NCBI RefSeq assembly: GCF_003633685.1
Contig: NZ_RBKT01000001.1
Location: 5,952,001-6,016,000, forward strand
Source of the DNA: Micromonospora pisi
GTDB lineage: Bacteria > Actinomycetota > Actinomycetes > Mycobacteriales > Micromonosporaceae
Reading direction: 5' to 3'
DNA length: 64,000 nt
Made by a program: the position numbers and the translations under genes. This document shows positions 18,914 to 27,883 of the stretch, piece by piece; the first letter of the stretch is position 1; every line of letters begins with the position of its first letter. Below the pieces are notes generated by a model. The model was not told where the DNA came from, searched no databases, and saw only the letters and a program-made list of their open reading frames with translations.

Positions 18914-19402
18914 TCAGCGCACGTTCCAGAGGCTTCCGTCGACCGGCACCCCGGGCAGTCCCGGGACCGGCGCGGTGGCGGAGGTGAGCAGCCGGATCTC
19001 CTCGTCCTCCTCGTCCAGCACCGCCCACTGGAGGCTGCCGTCGGGCAGGACCAGGCTGAAGACCGGCATGGGCTCGTCGTCGCCGTAGAGCACGTAGGTG
19101 TCGAACCGGGTGGCGAAGCGCCGGCAGAACTCGCGCCGGCCGACCCGGGCGACCAGCCACCCCGCGATGCCGAGGCTGAACCTCATCGCGAAGTGCCCCG
19201 GTACCTCGGCGTAGACGCAGAACGCCGGGAACAGCCGGTCCGCCGGGACGTTCCGCAGGTCGTCGACCAACCGGTCCTCGCGTCCCAGGTACAGCTCCCG
19301 TTCGTCGATCCCGAGGCAGTCCAGCAGGAACGCCCGGAACTCGGCCTCGGGGACGAACCGACCGGACAGCCCGTCGTACCCGTCGGCCCGGGGCTCCGTC
19401 AC
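18914..19402 (-). CDS. Hypothetical protein next to CrtI-like oxidoreductase
   Basis: 162 residues, not recognised. It is acidic, with DEEDEEIRLLTS in the C-terminal part and a conserved-looking PADRLFPAFCVYAEVPGHFAMRFSLGIAGWLVARVGRREFCRRF centre of mixed hydrophobic and basic residues; no membrane helix or signal peptide. The start GTG 19402 is a guess: it lies 15 nt after the upstream gene's stop and has only a weak GGCGGGCGAG before it. The tight spacing suggests co-translation with the CrtI-like oxidoreductase. Confidence 0.7.
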   Translation of the reverse strand: MTEPRADGYDGLSGRFVPEAEFRAFLLDCLGIDERELYLGREDRLVDDLRNVPADRLFPAFCVYAEVPGHFAMRFSLGIAGWLVARVGRREFCRRFATRFDTYVLYGDDEPMPVFSLVLPDGSLQWAVLDEEDEEIRLLTSATAPVPGLPGVPVDGSLWNVR

Positions 19403-19416
19403 CGGCTCGCCCGCCG

Positions 19417-21015
19417 TCAGCGGCCGAGGTCGGCCAGGATGCGGCGGGCCGCGTTGTGCCCGGCCGCGCCGATCACACTGCCGGCCGGGTGGGTGCCGGC
19501 GCTGCCCGCGTACACGCCGTCGATGCCGGTGGCGTACGGCATCCGGTCGGTGAACGAGACCGTGTTGTCGACGTGGTGGATGTGTCCGCCGGTGATGCCG
19601 AAGTGCGCCTCGATGCCGGGCGGTGCCAGCGGTACGGCGTCGGCGACCAGGTCGGCGCAGCCGGGGGCGTACCGCTCGCAGATCGCCAGCAGCCGGTCGA
19701 CGTAGGACGGCATCGCCTCGGCCCAGCTGGTGCCGGTCAGCTCGTACGGCACGGACTGCACGAAGAGCGCCGACGAGTGGTGCCCTTCCCGGTCGCGCAG
19801 GGACGGGTCGACGGTGGTGTGCAGGTACCACTCGATGGTCGGCTCCGCCGGCAGCCGGCCGGCCTGGACGTCGGCCCACATCGCCCGCAGCGCGGCCATC
19901 GGTGACTCGCCGGCCTCGCCGTCGATCAGGGACGCCGAGCCGGGCAGCAGATGGATGGTCGAGCCGAACGGGCTCGGTGCGTCCGCCGGCAGGCAGGAGA
20001 AGCGGGGCAGCCCGGTCAGCGCCAGGTTGAGCTTGAGCGTGGTGCCGGTACGGCGCGCCGCCGCCATCCGGGCGCCGAGCTCCGCCGGCAGCGCGCCCTC
20101 GGGGAGCAGATCGATCAGACGGTACGGGTCACAGGCGCCGAGTACGACCTCGGCGGCGATCTCCCGCCCGTCGGCCAGCGCCACCCCGCTGGCCGTACCA
20201 CCGGCCAGGGTGACCGTGCTGACCGGCGTACCGGTGAAGATCCTGGCCCCGGCGGCGCGGGCGGCGTCGGCGAACGTCCGGGAGACGGTCCCCATGCCCC
20301 CCTCGGTGATCATCCAGGTGCCGTCCGCCCCGGGCAGCCGGCACATGTTGTGCACCAGGAAGTTGTGGCCGGTGCCCGGGTCGTCCGGGCCGGCGTTCAG
20401 GCCGGAGAGGCCGTCGGTGACGGCGTACATGGAGACCAGCAGTTCCGACCGGAACTCGAACCGGGCCAGGTAGTCGGCGACCGAGCCGGTGACCAGGTCG
20501 ACGAAGGCGTCGCGCAGCGCCGGTCGGACGTACCGTTGCGCGGTCTGTTCGACCGGTAGCGGTTCGGCCAGCCAGGCCGGTGCCAGGTCGTCGCGGAGCG
20601 CGGCGAGTTCGGCCTGCATGGCGTCGTCGGCGGCCACGTCGGCGGCGGAGAAGACCGACGCCATCTGGGCCCGGGTCGCCTCCCGGTCGCTGCCGAAGAG
20701 GAGGTACGGCGAGCCGAGGCCGCCCGGGGTCGGCAGGAAGTAGTGCGGGTCGCGGCGCAGCACCGGGATCTTGACGTCCAGCAGGGCGATCAACTCCGGT
20801 GGCATCAGCCCCAGGAGGTACGACCCGGTCGAGTGGCGCAGTCCCGGTACCTTCGCGAACGGCTGTTCGGTGCGGGTCGCTCCACCGAGCGTCGCGGCGG
20901 CCTCCAGCACCACCACGTCGAGACCGGCACGAGCCAGCAACACGGCGGACACCAGGCCGTTGTGACCGGAGCCGATGATCACTACGTCCGCGCGCGTGGG
21001 CAACTCTGCACTCAT
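19417..21015 (-). CDS. CrtI/PYROXD2-like FAD-dependent oxidoreductase
   Basis: 532 residues. The Rossmann FAD motif is at the N-terminus (VVIIGSGHNGLVSAVLLARAG, then VLEAAATLGGATRTE), and the C-terminal FAD-binding block is GVYAGSAGTHPAGSVIGAAGHNAA. It belongs to the phytoene-desaturase-like group closest to PYROXD2 rather than a carotenoid-cluster CrtI: no crtB or crtE is nearby. ATG 21015 has no Shine-Dalgarno; TAGGCT (21029-21024 on the minus strand) lies 8 nt upstream, which fits a leaderless gene. Divergent from the MMPL gene. Substrate unknown. Confidence 0.9.
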   Translation of the reverse strand: MSAELPTRADVVIIGSGHNGLVSAVLLARAGLDVVVLEAAATLGGATRTEQPFAKVPGLRHSTGSYLLGLMPPELIALLDVKIPVLRRDPHYFLPTPGGLGSPYLLFGSDREATRAQMASVFSAADVAADDAMQAELAALRDDLAPAWLAEPLPVEQTAQRYVRPALRDAFVDLVTGSVADYLARFEFRSELLVSMYAVTDGLSGLNAGPDDPGTGHNFLVHNMCRLPGADGTWMITEGGMGTVSRTFADAARAAGARIFTGTPVSTVTLAGGTASGVALADGREIAAEVVLGACDPYRLIDLLPEGALPAELGARMAAARRTGTTLKLNLALTGLPRFSCLPADAPSPFGSTIHLLPGSASLIDGEAGESPMAALRAMWADVQAGRLPAEPTIEWYLHTTVDPSLRDREGHHSSALFVQSVPYELTGTSWAEAMPSYVDRLLAICERYAPGCADLVADAVPLAPPGIEAHFGITGGHIHHVDNTVSFTDRMPYATGIDGVYAGSAGTHPAGSVIGAAGHNAARRILADLGR

Positions 21016-21023
21016 GCCAGGGG

Positions 21024-21064
21024 AGCCTAGTGCGGTTCGGGCCCGTCGGGGAGGGTCCTAGGCT
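21024..21064. promoter_or_regulatory. Divergent TAGGCT -10 boxes between CrtI-like and MMPL genes
   Basis: Minus-strand TAGGCT at 21029-21024, 8 nt before the CrtI-like ATG at 21015, and plus-strand TAGGCT at 21059-21064, 58 bp before the MMPL ATG. No clear TTGAC-type -35 box accompanies either, so activity is inferred from the -10 match and placement. Confidence 0.4.
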
Positions 21065-21121
21065 GAGGCCCGATCTTGATGCGGCAGGTCGCGCGGCACA
21101 ACGAGGACGCGGAGGACGGCG

Positions 21122-23281
21122 ATGTTCGGCTGGTGGGGCTCGGCGGTCGTACGGTTCCGCTGGGCGGTGCTCGGCGCCGGTCTGGCCCTGGTCGTCGTCG
21201 GGGCGACCTGGGGGACCGGTCTGCTCGGCTCGCTGACCGGCGGCGGCTTCGACGACCCGGCGAGCGAGTCCAGCCGGGCCCAGCAGCGGATCGTCGCCGA
21301 ACTGGGGGAGCAGGGCGCAGACGTACTGGTGCTCTACTCCAGCGAGTCGACCACCGTGGACCAGCCGGCGGTGCGTGGCCCGGTCACCGCCACCCTGGAG
21401 CGGCTCCGGCAACGGCCCGAGGTGGCCGGCGTCGTCGACTGGTACCAGTCCGGGTCGCCGGCGCTGCTCTCCACCGACCGGCACGCCACCTACGCGCTGG
21501 TGCGGTTGCGGGCCGACGGCGACGACGGCAGGACGGCCGCGTACGAGCGGCTGCGGCCGGCACTGGAAGCCCCCGGGGTACGGACCCAGATCGGCGGCAA
21601 CGTGCCGTTCCTGGTGACGGCGAACCAGCAGACCACCGAGGACATCACCCGGGCGGAGACGCTCTCCCTGCCGGTCCTGCTGGTGCTGCTGATCCTGATC
21701 TTCGGTGGGTTGGTCGCCGCCGCGACCCCGTTGCTGATCGGCGGGCTGGCGATCCTCGGAGCCTTTGTCGCCGTACGTCTGCTGCACCTGGTGACCGACG
21801 TGTCGGTCTTCGCGGTCAACATCATCACGCTGATCGGGCTCGGCATGGCGATCGACTACGCGCTCTTCGTGGTCAGCCGGTTCCGGGAGGAGCTGGCCGC
21901 CGGGCACGACCCGCACGACGCCATTCCCCGGGTGATGGCGACCGCTGGCCGTACCGTGCTGATCTCCGGGTTGACCATCGCGCTGGCGCTGGCCAGCCTG
22001 CTGATCTTCCCGCAGGTGTTCCTCCGCTCGATGGGGCTCGGCGGGGTGGCGGCGGTGCTGGTCGCCATGCTCGCCGCGCTGACCGTGCTGCCGGCACTGC
22101 TCGCCGTACTCGGACGCCGGATCAACGCGCTGCGGGTCCCGTTGCCCGGCGCGCGCCGACGGGCTGCCGCCCGGGCGGCAGCCACCACGAGCGGGGCCAG
22201 CGTGGCCGGTGGCGGGTGGGCGAGGCTCGCCCGGAGCGTGATGCGGCGACCGCTGCCCTACCTGGTCGGCGTGCTCGTGGTTCTGGCGGTGCTCGCCGCG
22301 CCGTTCCTCGGGATCAGGTTCGGCGGGTTCGACGAGCGGGTGTTGCCGGCCGACGCGCAGCCCCGGGTGGTGACGGAGAGGATCGGCGCGGAGTTCCCCG
22401 GCGGCAACGCCAACCCGATCTACGTCCTGGTTTCGGGGGCGCCGATCGCTTCGGCCCGGACCTTCGCCGACAGGGTCGGCCGGGTCGCCGGGGTGACCGG
22501 CGTCACGGTCGCCGGCAACCGGGGCGAGCACACCCTGCTCTCGGTCACGTACCAGGGGGAGCCGAACGACGAGACCGCGCAGCGGGCGGTCCGTGAACTG
22601 CGCGGGCTGCCCGGTCCGGCCGGTGCCGAGGTGCTGGTCGGTGGGCGGCCGGCGGTCGACGCCGACCTGCTGCACAGCCTGGGTACGCGGCTGCCCTGGA
22701 TGGCGGCGATCATGGCGGCGGCCACGCTGGTACTGCTCTTCCTGGCCTTCGGGTCGGTGGTGCTGCCGATCAAGGCGGTGGTGATGAACCTGGTCTCGAT
22801 CGGCGCCTCGTTCGGCGTGGTCGTCTGGATCTTCCAGGACGGGCACCTCGCCGACTGGCTGCATTTCACCCCGACCGGGTTCATCGAGCCGAGCAACCCG
22901 ATCCTGATGCTGGCCGTACTCTTCGGGCTCGCCACCGACTACGAGGTCTTCCTGCTCTCCCGGGTACGGGAGGAGTGGGACCGGACCGGCGACAACACCG
23001 CCGCGGTCGCCACCGGGTTGCAGCACACCGGGCGGATCATCACGGCGGCGGCGTTGCTGCTGGTCGTGGTGGTGGCCGGCTTCGCCACCGGTGGCACGAC
23101 CTTCATCAAGTTGATCGGCGTCGGCATGATCGTGGCGATCGTGGTGGACGCGACCCTGGTCCGGGCGCTGCTCGTACCGGCGACGATGCGCCTGCTCGGC
23201 CGCTGGAACTGGTGGGCACCGGCCCCGCTCGCCCGGCTCCACCGACGGTTCGGCCTGCGGGAGTCCGCCGAACAGGCGTGA
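21122..23281 (+). CDS. MMPL/RND family transporter
   Basis: 719 residues, twelve predicted membrane helices in two halves, each with a large extracytoplasmic loop after its first helix. Family marks: GLGMAIDYALFVVSRFREEL in the first half and FGLATDYEVFLLSRVREEW in the second, containing the acidic proton-relay residues of MMPL transporters. Likely exports lipids, siderophores or drugs across the cytoplasmic membrane. Start ATG 21122 is preceded by GAGGACGGCG and by a possible promoter at 21059. The stop is 118 bp before dxr. Confidence 0.94.
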   Translation: MFGWWGSAVVRFRWAVLGAGLALVVVGATWGTGLLGSLTGGGFDDPASESSRAQQRIVAELGEQGADVLVLYSSESTTVDQPAVRGPVTATLERLRQRPEVAGVVDWYQSGSPALLSTDRHATYALVRLRADGDDGRTAAYERLRPALEAPGVRTQIGGNVPFLVTANQQTTEDITRAETLSLPVLLVLLILIFGGLVAAATPLLIGGLAILGAFVAVRLLHLVTDVSVFAVNIITLIGLGMAIDYALFVVSRFREELAAGHDPHDAIPRVMATAGRTVLISGLTIALALASLLIFPQVFLRSMGLGGVAAVLVAMLAALTVLPALLAVLGRRINALRVPLPGARRRAAARAAATTSGASVAGGGWARLARSVMRRPLPYLVGVLVVLAVLAAPFLGIRFGGFDERVLPADAQPRVVTERIGAEFPGGNANPIYVLVSGAPIASARTFADRVGRVAGVTGVTVAGNRGEHTLLSVTYQGEPNDETAQRAVRELRGLPGPAGAEVLVGGRPAVDADLLHSLGTRLPWMAAIMAAATLVLLFLAFGSVVLPIKAVVMNLVSIGASFGVVVWIFQDGHLADWLHFTPTGFIEPSNPILMLAVLFGLATDYEVFLLSRVREEWDRTGDNTAAVATGLQHTGRIITAAALLLVVVVAGFATGGTTFIKLIGVGMIVAIVVDATLVRALLVPATMRLLGRWNWWAPAPLARLHRRFGLRESAEQA

Positions 23282-23398
23282 TCGTGGCTGGGTCGCACGG
23301 CGCCCGTGACCGGCTCGACGGGGACCTGATCGGCAGGTCACCGGCGGGGGGTGAGGCTCGGTGTCCGGTAGTCGGCATGGTTGCGGGAGAATGTCCGG

Positions 23399-24610
23399 GT
23401 GAGTGTTCCCCGTGACATCGTCCTGCTCGGCTCGACCGGGTCGATCGGCACCCAGGCGATCGACATCGCCCGGCGTAACCCGGACCGTTTCCGGGTGGTC
23501 GCCCTCGGCGCCGGCGGCGGCAACGTGGCGGAACTCGCCGCGCAGGCCCTGGAGTTCGGGGTCGAGGCGGTCGGGGTGGCCAAGGCGTCGGCCGCCCAGG
23601 ACCTGCAACTCGCCTTCTACGCCGAGGCGGCCAAGCGGGGTTACCCGAGTGGCGGCTTCCGCATCCCCAAGATCCTCGCTGGCCCGTCGGCCATGGCCGA
23701 ACTGGCCGAGTGGCCGGCCGAGGTGGTGCTCAACGGGGTGGTCGGCTCGCTCGGGCTGGCGCCCACCCTGGCGGCGCTGCGCGCGGGTCGTACGCTCGCC
23801 CTGGCGAACAAGGAGTCGCTGGTTGCCGGCGGCTCGATCGTGCGAGCCGCAATGCGACGGCCGGGGCAGATCGTGCCGGTGGACTCCGAGCACTCGGCGC
23901 TGGCCCAGTGCCTGCGCGCCGGGAGCCGGTCCGAGGTACGCCGGCTGGTGCTCACTGCCAGCGGTGGGCCGTTCCGGGGGCGGCGCCGCGACGAGCTGAC
24001 CGAGGTCACACCGGAACAGGCACTGGCGCACCCGACCTGGAACATGGGGCCGGTGGTCACGATCAACAGCGCCACGCTGGTGAACAAGGCGCTGGAGGTG
24101 ATCGAGGCGCACGAACTGTTCGACGTGCCGTACGCCGACATCGAGGTGATGGTGCACCCACAGTCGGTGATCCACTCGATGGTCGAGTTCGTCGACGGCT
24201 CCACCATCGCCCAGGCCAGCCCGCCGGACATGCGGCTGCCGATCGCGCTCGCCCTCGGCTGGCCGGACCGGGTGCCGGGAGCCGCCGCCGGGGTCGACTG
24301 GAGCGCGGCGCACCGCTGGGAGTTCGCGCCGCTGGATGACGGGGCCTTTCCCGCGGTCCAGCTCGCGAAGCAGGCCGGGTTGACCGGCCGGGGTCGGCCG
24401 GCAATCTACAACGCGGCCAACGAGGAGTGCGTGGCCGCGTTTGTGGCGGGTCGGCTACCGTTCCTCGGCATCGTCGACACGTTGGAGCGGGTCCTGGAGG
24501 CGGCTCCGGACCTGACCGAACCGGGTACCGTCGAGGAGGTGCTCGCGGCGGAGTCGTGGGCACGGGAACACGCTCGGAAGATCATCGAGATGTCGGTGAA
24601 GGGAGCTTGA
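23399..24610 (+). CDS. dxr: 1-deoxy-D-xylulose 5-phosphate reductoisomerase
   Basis: 403 residues. NADPH-binding [12 protein letters not shown] at the N-terminus, then [23 protein letters not shown] (metal and substrate loop) and [16 protein letters not shown]. It converts DXP to methylerythritol 4-phosphate, the committed MEP-pathway step and the target of fosmidomycin. GTG 23399 is chosen because GGGAGA (23385-23390) is correctly spaced; the TTG at 23381 overlaps it. The stop overlaps the rip1 ATG (TGATG), so the genes are translationally coupled. Confidence 0.98.
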   Translation: MSVPRDIVLLGSTGSIGTQAIDIARRNPDRFRVVALGAGGGNVAELAAQALEFGVEAVGVAKASAAQDLQLAFYAEAAKRGYPSGGFRIPKILAGPSAMAELAEWPAEVVLNGVVGSLGLAPTLAALRAGRTLALANKESLVAGGSIVRAAMRRPGQIVPVDSEHSALAQCLRAGSRSEVRRLVLTASGGPFRGRRRDELTEVTPEQALAHPTWNMGPVVTINSATLVNKALEVIEAHELFDVPYADIEVMVHPQSVIHSMVEFVDGSTIAQASPPDMRLPIALALGWPDRVPGAAAGVDWSAAHRWEFAPLDDGAFPAVQLAKQAGLTGRGRPAIYNAANEECVAAFVAGRLPFLGIVDTLERVLEAAPDLTEPGTVEEVLAAESWAREHARKIIEMSVKGA

Positions 24611-25860
24611 TGCTGTACCTGCTCGGGGTCGTGATCATTGCCCTGGGGATTCTCATCTCGGTGAGCCTGCACGAGGCCGGACACATGGTGACGGCCAAGC
24701 TCTTCGGTATGAAGGTCACCCGCTACTTCGTCGGCTTCGGTCCGACTGTCTGGTCCTTTCAGCGGGGTGAGACCGAGTACGGCCTCAAGGCGATCCCGCT
24801 CGGCGGTTTCTGCAAGATCGTCGGGATGACGCCACAGGACGACGACGTCGATCCGGCCGACGAGCCCCGGGCCATGTGGCGGTTCGCGGTCTGGAAGCGC
24901 ACCATCGTGATGGCCTCCGGATCGATCACCCACTTCATGCTCGCGATCGTCGCCCTCTGGTTCGCGGCGATCTTCATGGGACTGCCCAACCCCAACTTCC
25001 CGCAGACCGAGGCGCAGGTCCGGCAGGAGCCCTCGGTGATCGCGCTGGCCGACTGTGTCGTGGTCGAGAACGTCCAGCGCGCGTGCACCCCGAACGATCC
25101 GCCGAGCCCGGCCGCGCAGGCGCAGCTCCGTACCGGTGACCGGATCACGGCAGTGAACGGCGCCCCGGTCTCCACCTGGGGCCAGGTGCTCGACGTCATC
25201 CGGCGTGCGCCGACCAACACCCCGGCGAGGATCGACTTCGTCCGCGACGGCAACCCGCAGCAGGTGCAGGTCCCGCTCGCCTCGGTGCAGCGCCCACCGC
25301 TCGGCGACCCGTCCGGCCCGGTCTCCCCGGTCGCCGCGCTCGGCGTCGGCGTCAGCATCCAGACCCCGGGCATGGTCAAGTACAGCGCGATCGGCGCGTT
25401 CGGCGCGACCGCCGACTACACCGGCGAGATGGCGGTCGGCACCGTGCAGGCACTCCAGCGGATCCCGGAGAAGATCCCCGCCCTCTGGACCGCGATCACC
25501 GGCGGTGAGCGGGACGCGGACACCCCGATCAGCGTGGTCGGCGCCAGCCGGCTCGGCGGCGAGGCGGTCGCCAACGACGCCTGGGAGATCCTGGTCCTGC
25601 TCTTCATCTCGCTGAACTTCTTCGTCGGCATCTTCAACCTGCTACCGCTGCTGCCGCTGGACGGCGGGCACATCGCGATCGCCTGGTTCGAGCGGGTCCG
25701 GACCTGGACTTTCTCGCGACTCGGGCGACCCGACCCGGGTCGCGTCGACTATCTCAAGCTGATGCCCGTAACGTATGTGGTGATCCTGATCGGTGGGGCG
25801 TTCACGCTGCTCACCGTCACCGCGGACGTGGTAAATCCGATCACGCTCTTCTCAAGGTGA
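24610..25860 (+). CDS. rip1: M50 site-2 protease (RseP/Rip1 family)
   Basis: 416 residues. The zinc motif HEAGH is at 21-25 in the first membrane helix, and the second active-site motif LDGGH is at about 350-354; a PDZ domain lies between, including [14 protein letters not shown]. In mycobacteria Rip1 cleaves membrane anti-sigma factors and controls envelope lipid gene expression. The membrane helix [13 protein letters not shown] closes the protein. It is sandwiched between dxr and ispG exactly as in Mycobacterium (Rv2870c-Rv2869c-Rv2868c), so the function is likely conserved; the target anti-sigma factor is not in this window. Confidence 0.96.
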   Translation: MLYLLGVVIIALGILISVSLHEAGHMVTAKLFGMKVTRYFVGFGPTVWSFQRGETEYGLKAIPLGGFCKIVGMTPQDDDVDPADEPRAMWRFAVWKRTIVMASGSITHFMLAIVALWFAAIFMGLPNPNFPQTEAQVRQEPSVIALADCVVVENVQRACTPNDPPSPAAQAQLRTGDRITAVNGAPVSTWGQVLDVIRRAPTNTPARIDFVRDGNPQQVQVPLASVQRPPLGDPSGPVSPVAALGVGVSIQTPGMVKYSAIGAFGATADYTGEMAVGTVQALQRIPEKIPALWTAITGGERDADTPISVVGASRLGGEAVANDAWEILVLLFISLNFFVGIFNLLPLLPLDGGHIAIAWFERVRTWTFSRLGRPDPGRVDYLKLMPVTYVVILIGGAFTLLTVTADVVNPITLFSR

Positions 25861-25867
25861 GTGTCCT

Positions 25868-27040
25868 GTGACCGCTGTCAGTCTCGGTATGCCGGCCGTA
25901 CCTCCGCCACCACTCGCACCCCGGCGCAACAGCCGGCAGATCATGGTCGGATCGGTGCCGGTCGGCGGTGGAGCGCCGGTCTCGGTGCAGTCGATGACCA
26001 CCACCCTGACCGCCGACGTGAACGCGACCCTTCAGCAGATCGCCGAGCTGACCGCCTCCGGTTGCCAGATCGTCCGGGTCGCCGTGCCGTCCCAGGACGA
26101 TGTGGAGGCGCTACCGGCGATCGCGAAGAAGTCCCAGATCCCGGTGATCGCCGACATCCACTTCCAGCCGAAGTACGTCTTCGCCGCGATCGACGCCGGC
26201 TGCGCGGCGGTCCGGGTGAACCCGGGCAACATCCGCCAGTTCGACGACAAGGTGGCCGAGATCGCCCGCGCCGCCGAGGCGGCCCGGGTGCCGATCCGGA
26301 TCGGCGTCAACGCCGGTTCGTTGGACAAGCGACTGCTCAGCAAGTACGGCAAGGCCACCGCTGAGGCGCTGGTCGAGTCGGCGCTCTGGGAGTGCTCGCT
26401 CTTCGAGGAGCACGGCTTCCGGGACATCAAGATCTCGGTCAAGCACAACGACCCGGTGGTGATGATCCGCGCGTACCGGCAGCTCGCCGAGCAGTGCGAC
26501 TATCCGCTGCACCTCGGCGTGACCGAGGCGGGTCCGGCGTTCCAGGGCACGATCAAGTCAGCCGTCGCGTTCGGTGCGCTGCTGGCCGAGGGGATCGGCG
26601 ACACCATCCGGGTCTCGCTCTCCGCGCCGCCGGTCGAGGAAATCAAGGTCGGCAACCAGATCCTGGAGTCGCTGGGTCTTCGTGAGCGCGGCCTGGAGAT
26701 CGTCTCCTGCCCGTCCTGCGGTCGGGCCCAGGTCGACGTCTACAAACTCGCCGAGGAGGTCACCGCCGGTCTGGAAGGGCTGCCGGTGCCGCTGCGGGTG
26801 GCCGTGATGGGCTGCGTCGTGAACGGACCGGGCGAGGCCCGGGAGGCGGACCTCGGCGTCGCGTCGGGCAACGGCAAGGGCCAGATCTTCGTACGCGGCC
26901 AGGTGGTCAAGACCGTGCCCGAGGCGCAGATCGTCGAAACCCTGATCGAAGAGGCGCTGCGGTTGGCCGACGAGATGGGAGCCGAGCTCCCTGAGGAGCT
27001 GCGGGACATGATCGTCGGTCCCACCGTCACCGTGCACTAG
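25868..27040 (+). CDS. ispG: 4-hydroxy-3-methylbut-2-enyl diphosphate synthase (flavodoxin/ferredoxin)
   Basis: 390 residues. TIM-barrel part begins with [15 protein letters not shown]; the C-terminal part carries the [4Fe-4S] ligands in [10 protein letters not shown] (C281, C284) and [12 protein letters not shown]. It converts MEcPP to HMBPP, the penultimate MEP step. GTG 25868 lies 7 nt after rip1, so it is in one operon with dxr-rip1. A later in-frame ATG (25889) is an alternative start. Transcription is likely ended by the long hairpin at 27050-27119. Confidence 0.98.
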   Translation: MTAVSLGMPAVPPPPLAPRRNSRQIMVGSVPVGGGAPVSVQSMTTTLTADVNATLQQIAELTASGCQIVRVAVPSQDDVEALPAIAKKSQIPVIADIHFQPKYVFAAIDAGCAAVRVNPGNIRQFDDKVAEIARAAEAARVPIRIGVNAGSLDKRLLSKYGKATAEALVESALWECSLFEEHGFRDIKISVKHNDPVVMIRAYRQLAEQCDYPLHLGVTEAGPAFQGTIKSAVAFGALLAEGIGDTIRVSLSAPPVEEIKVGNQILESLGLRERGLEIVSCPSCGRAQVDVYKLAEEVTAGLEGLPVPLRVAVMGCVVNGPGEAREADLGVASGNGKGQIFVRGQVVKTVPEAQIVETLIEEALRLADEMGAELPEELRDMIVGPTVTVH

Positions 27041-27049
27041 CTTTGCTCG

Positions 27050-27119
27050 GTTTGTCGGGCGGCGTCCCCGCTCTGGGCGGGCAGGCTTGATCCCGCCGAG
27101 GGCACGCCGCCCGACAAAC
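27050..27119. terminator. Long 16-bp perfect inverted repeat after ispG
   Basis: Arms 27050-27065 and 27104-27119 are perfectly complementary (16 bp). The 38-nt centre can itself pair (27076-27081 with 27092-27097). It separates the convergent ispG and padR genes and starts 10 nt after the ispG stop. No T tract. Probably a bidirectional terminator. Confidence 0.75.
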
Positions 27120-27157
27120 TTCTGTGGCTGTCGGTTGTCCTGCCGACATCTGCCGTG

Positions 27158-27733
27158 TTACTCCGTCTCGGCGAGGATCGCGTAGAGCTTGCGCCGGGTC
27201 TCCTCGAGCACCTGGGCGGCGCGCTCGCGCTGCTCGTCGGTGCCGTTGACCATCACCTGCCGCAGCGCGTTCATCGCCTGGAAGCCGGCGTCGCGGATCT
27301 CCTGCCAACTGTTGATCGTGTCCTGGGCGAATTCCTCCCAGGGCGGTGTCTGTGCCGCCTCGGTCGCCTCCGCCTGGCCCGCCTCGGTGAGGCTGAACCG
27401 CTTGCGCCCGCCGCCGGTTTCGGCCGGGGTGGCGACGATCAGGCCCTCGTCCTCGAGTAGTTGCAGGGTCGGGTAGATCGACCCGGGGCTCGGGCGCCAG
27501 GCGCCGCCGGTGCGGGAATCGAGCTCCTGGATCATCTCGTAGCCGTGCATCGGCCGCTCGGTGAGCAGGGCCAGTACGGCGCCGCGTACGTTCGGCCGGC
27601 GTCCCCGTCCCCGGCCGCGTCCCCGGCCGTGACCGTGGGGTCCGTGGCCGCCGGGCGGCCCGAACGGCGGGAAGCCGAAGCCGCGCATCCGGGACTCTTC
27701 GTGCATCGCGTGCATCCTTCGGTGGAAGCTCAT
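27158..27733 (-). CDS. PadR family transcriptional regulator with Gly/His/Arg-rich N-terminus
   Basis: 191 residues. The winged helix begins near residue 48 (VRGAVLALLTERPMHGYEMIQEL, then GSIYPTLQLLEDEGLI) and a C-terminal dimerisation helix follows. The first 47 residues are an unusual Phe/Pro/Gly then Gly-His-Gly-Arg-rich segment (five GR pairs in a row) that could bind metal or nucleic acid. ATG 27733 has GGAGG upstream on the minus strand. A CGATATATCG palindrome 35 bp upstream is a likely autoregulatory operator. The divergent neighbour is an MFS transporter, the usual type of PadR target. Confidence 0.93.
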   Translation of the reverse strand: MSFHRRMHAMHEESRMRGFGFPPFGPPGGHGPHGHGRGRGRGRGRRPNVRGAVLALLTERPMHGYEMIQELDSRTGGAWRPSPGSIYPTLQLLEDEGLIVATPAETGGGRKRFSLTEAGQAEATEAAQTPPWEEFAQDTINSWQEIRDAGFQAMNALRQVMVNGTDEQRERAAQVLEETRRKLYAILAETE

Positions 27734-27767
27734 GTAACTCCTCCAGTGACTATCGCTGATGGCTTAA

Positions 27768-27777
27768 CGATATATCG
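27768..27777. promoter_or_regulatory. CGATATATCG palindrome, candidate PadR operator
   Basis: A perfect 10-bp AT-rich palindrome in an otherwise GC-rich region, between the divergent padR and MFS genes. AT-rich palindromes of this type are known sites for PadR repressors. Assignment to the neighbouring PadR is inference. Confidence 0.5.
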
Positions 27778-27852
27778 GCAATGCATCGCCGACAAGTCTC
27801 GGAAGCTTTGGGCTTCTCCACCTGACGTGACCCTGGCAATATCCGGGCGACA

Positions 27853-27872
27853 AACCGTACGCTCGTACGGTT
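27853..27872. promoter_or_regulatory. Perfect 9+9 inverted repeat, candidate repressor operator before the MFS gene
   Basis: AACCGTACG (27853-27861), 2-nt spacer, CGTACGGTT (27864-27872). It ends at the start of the ribosome-binding site and 11 nt before the ATG of the MFS gene. The sequence type resembles operators of TetR-family repressors, but no TetR gene is adjacent. Confidence 0.55.
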
Positions 27873-27883
27873 AGGTGAAGGTC

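Noticed and set aside
19417-21015. Carotenoid phytoene desaturase
   Set aside because: Fold matches CrtI relatives but no carotenoid genes are near, and motif style is closer to PYROXD2; named only at family level.
20129-24313. 1394-residue open frame on the minus strand
   Set aside because: It is antisense to the MMPL and dxr genes, has Arg/Pro/Gly-skewed chance composition, and contains no family motif; a GC-rich shadow frame.
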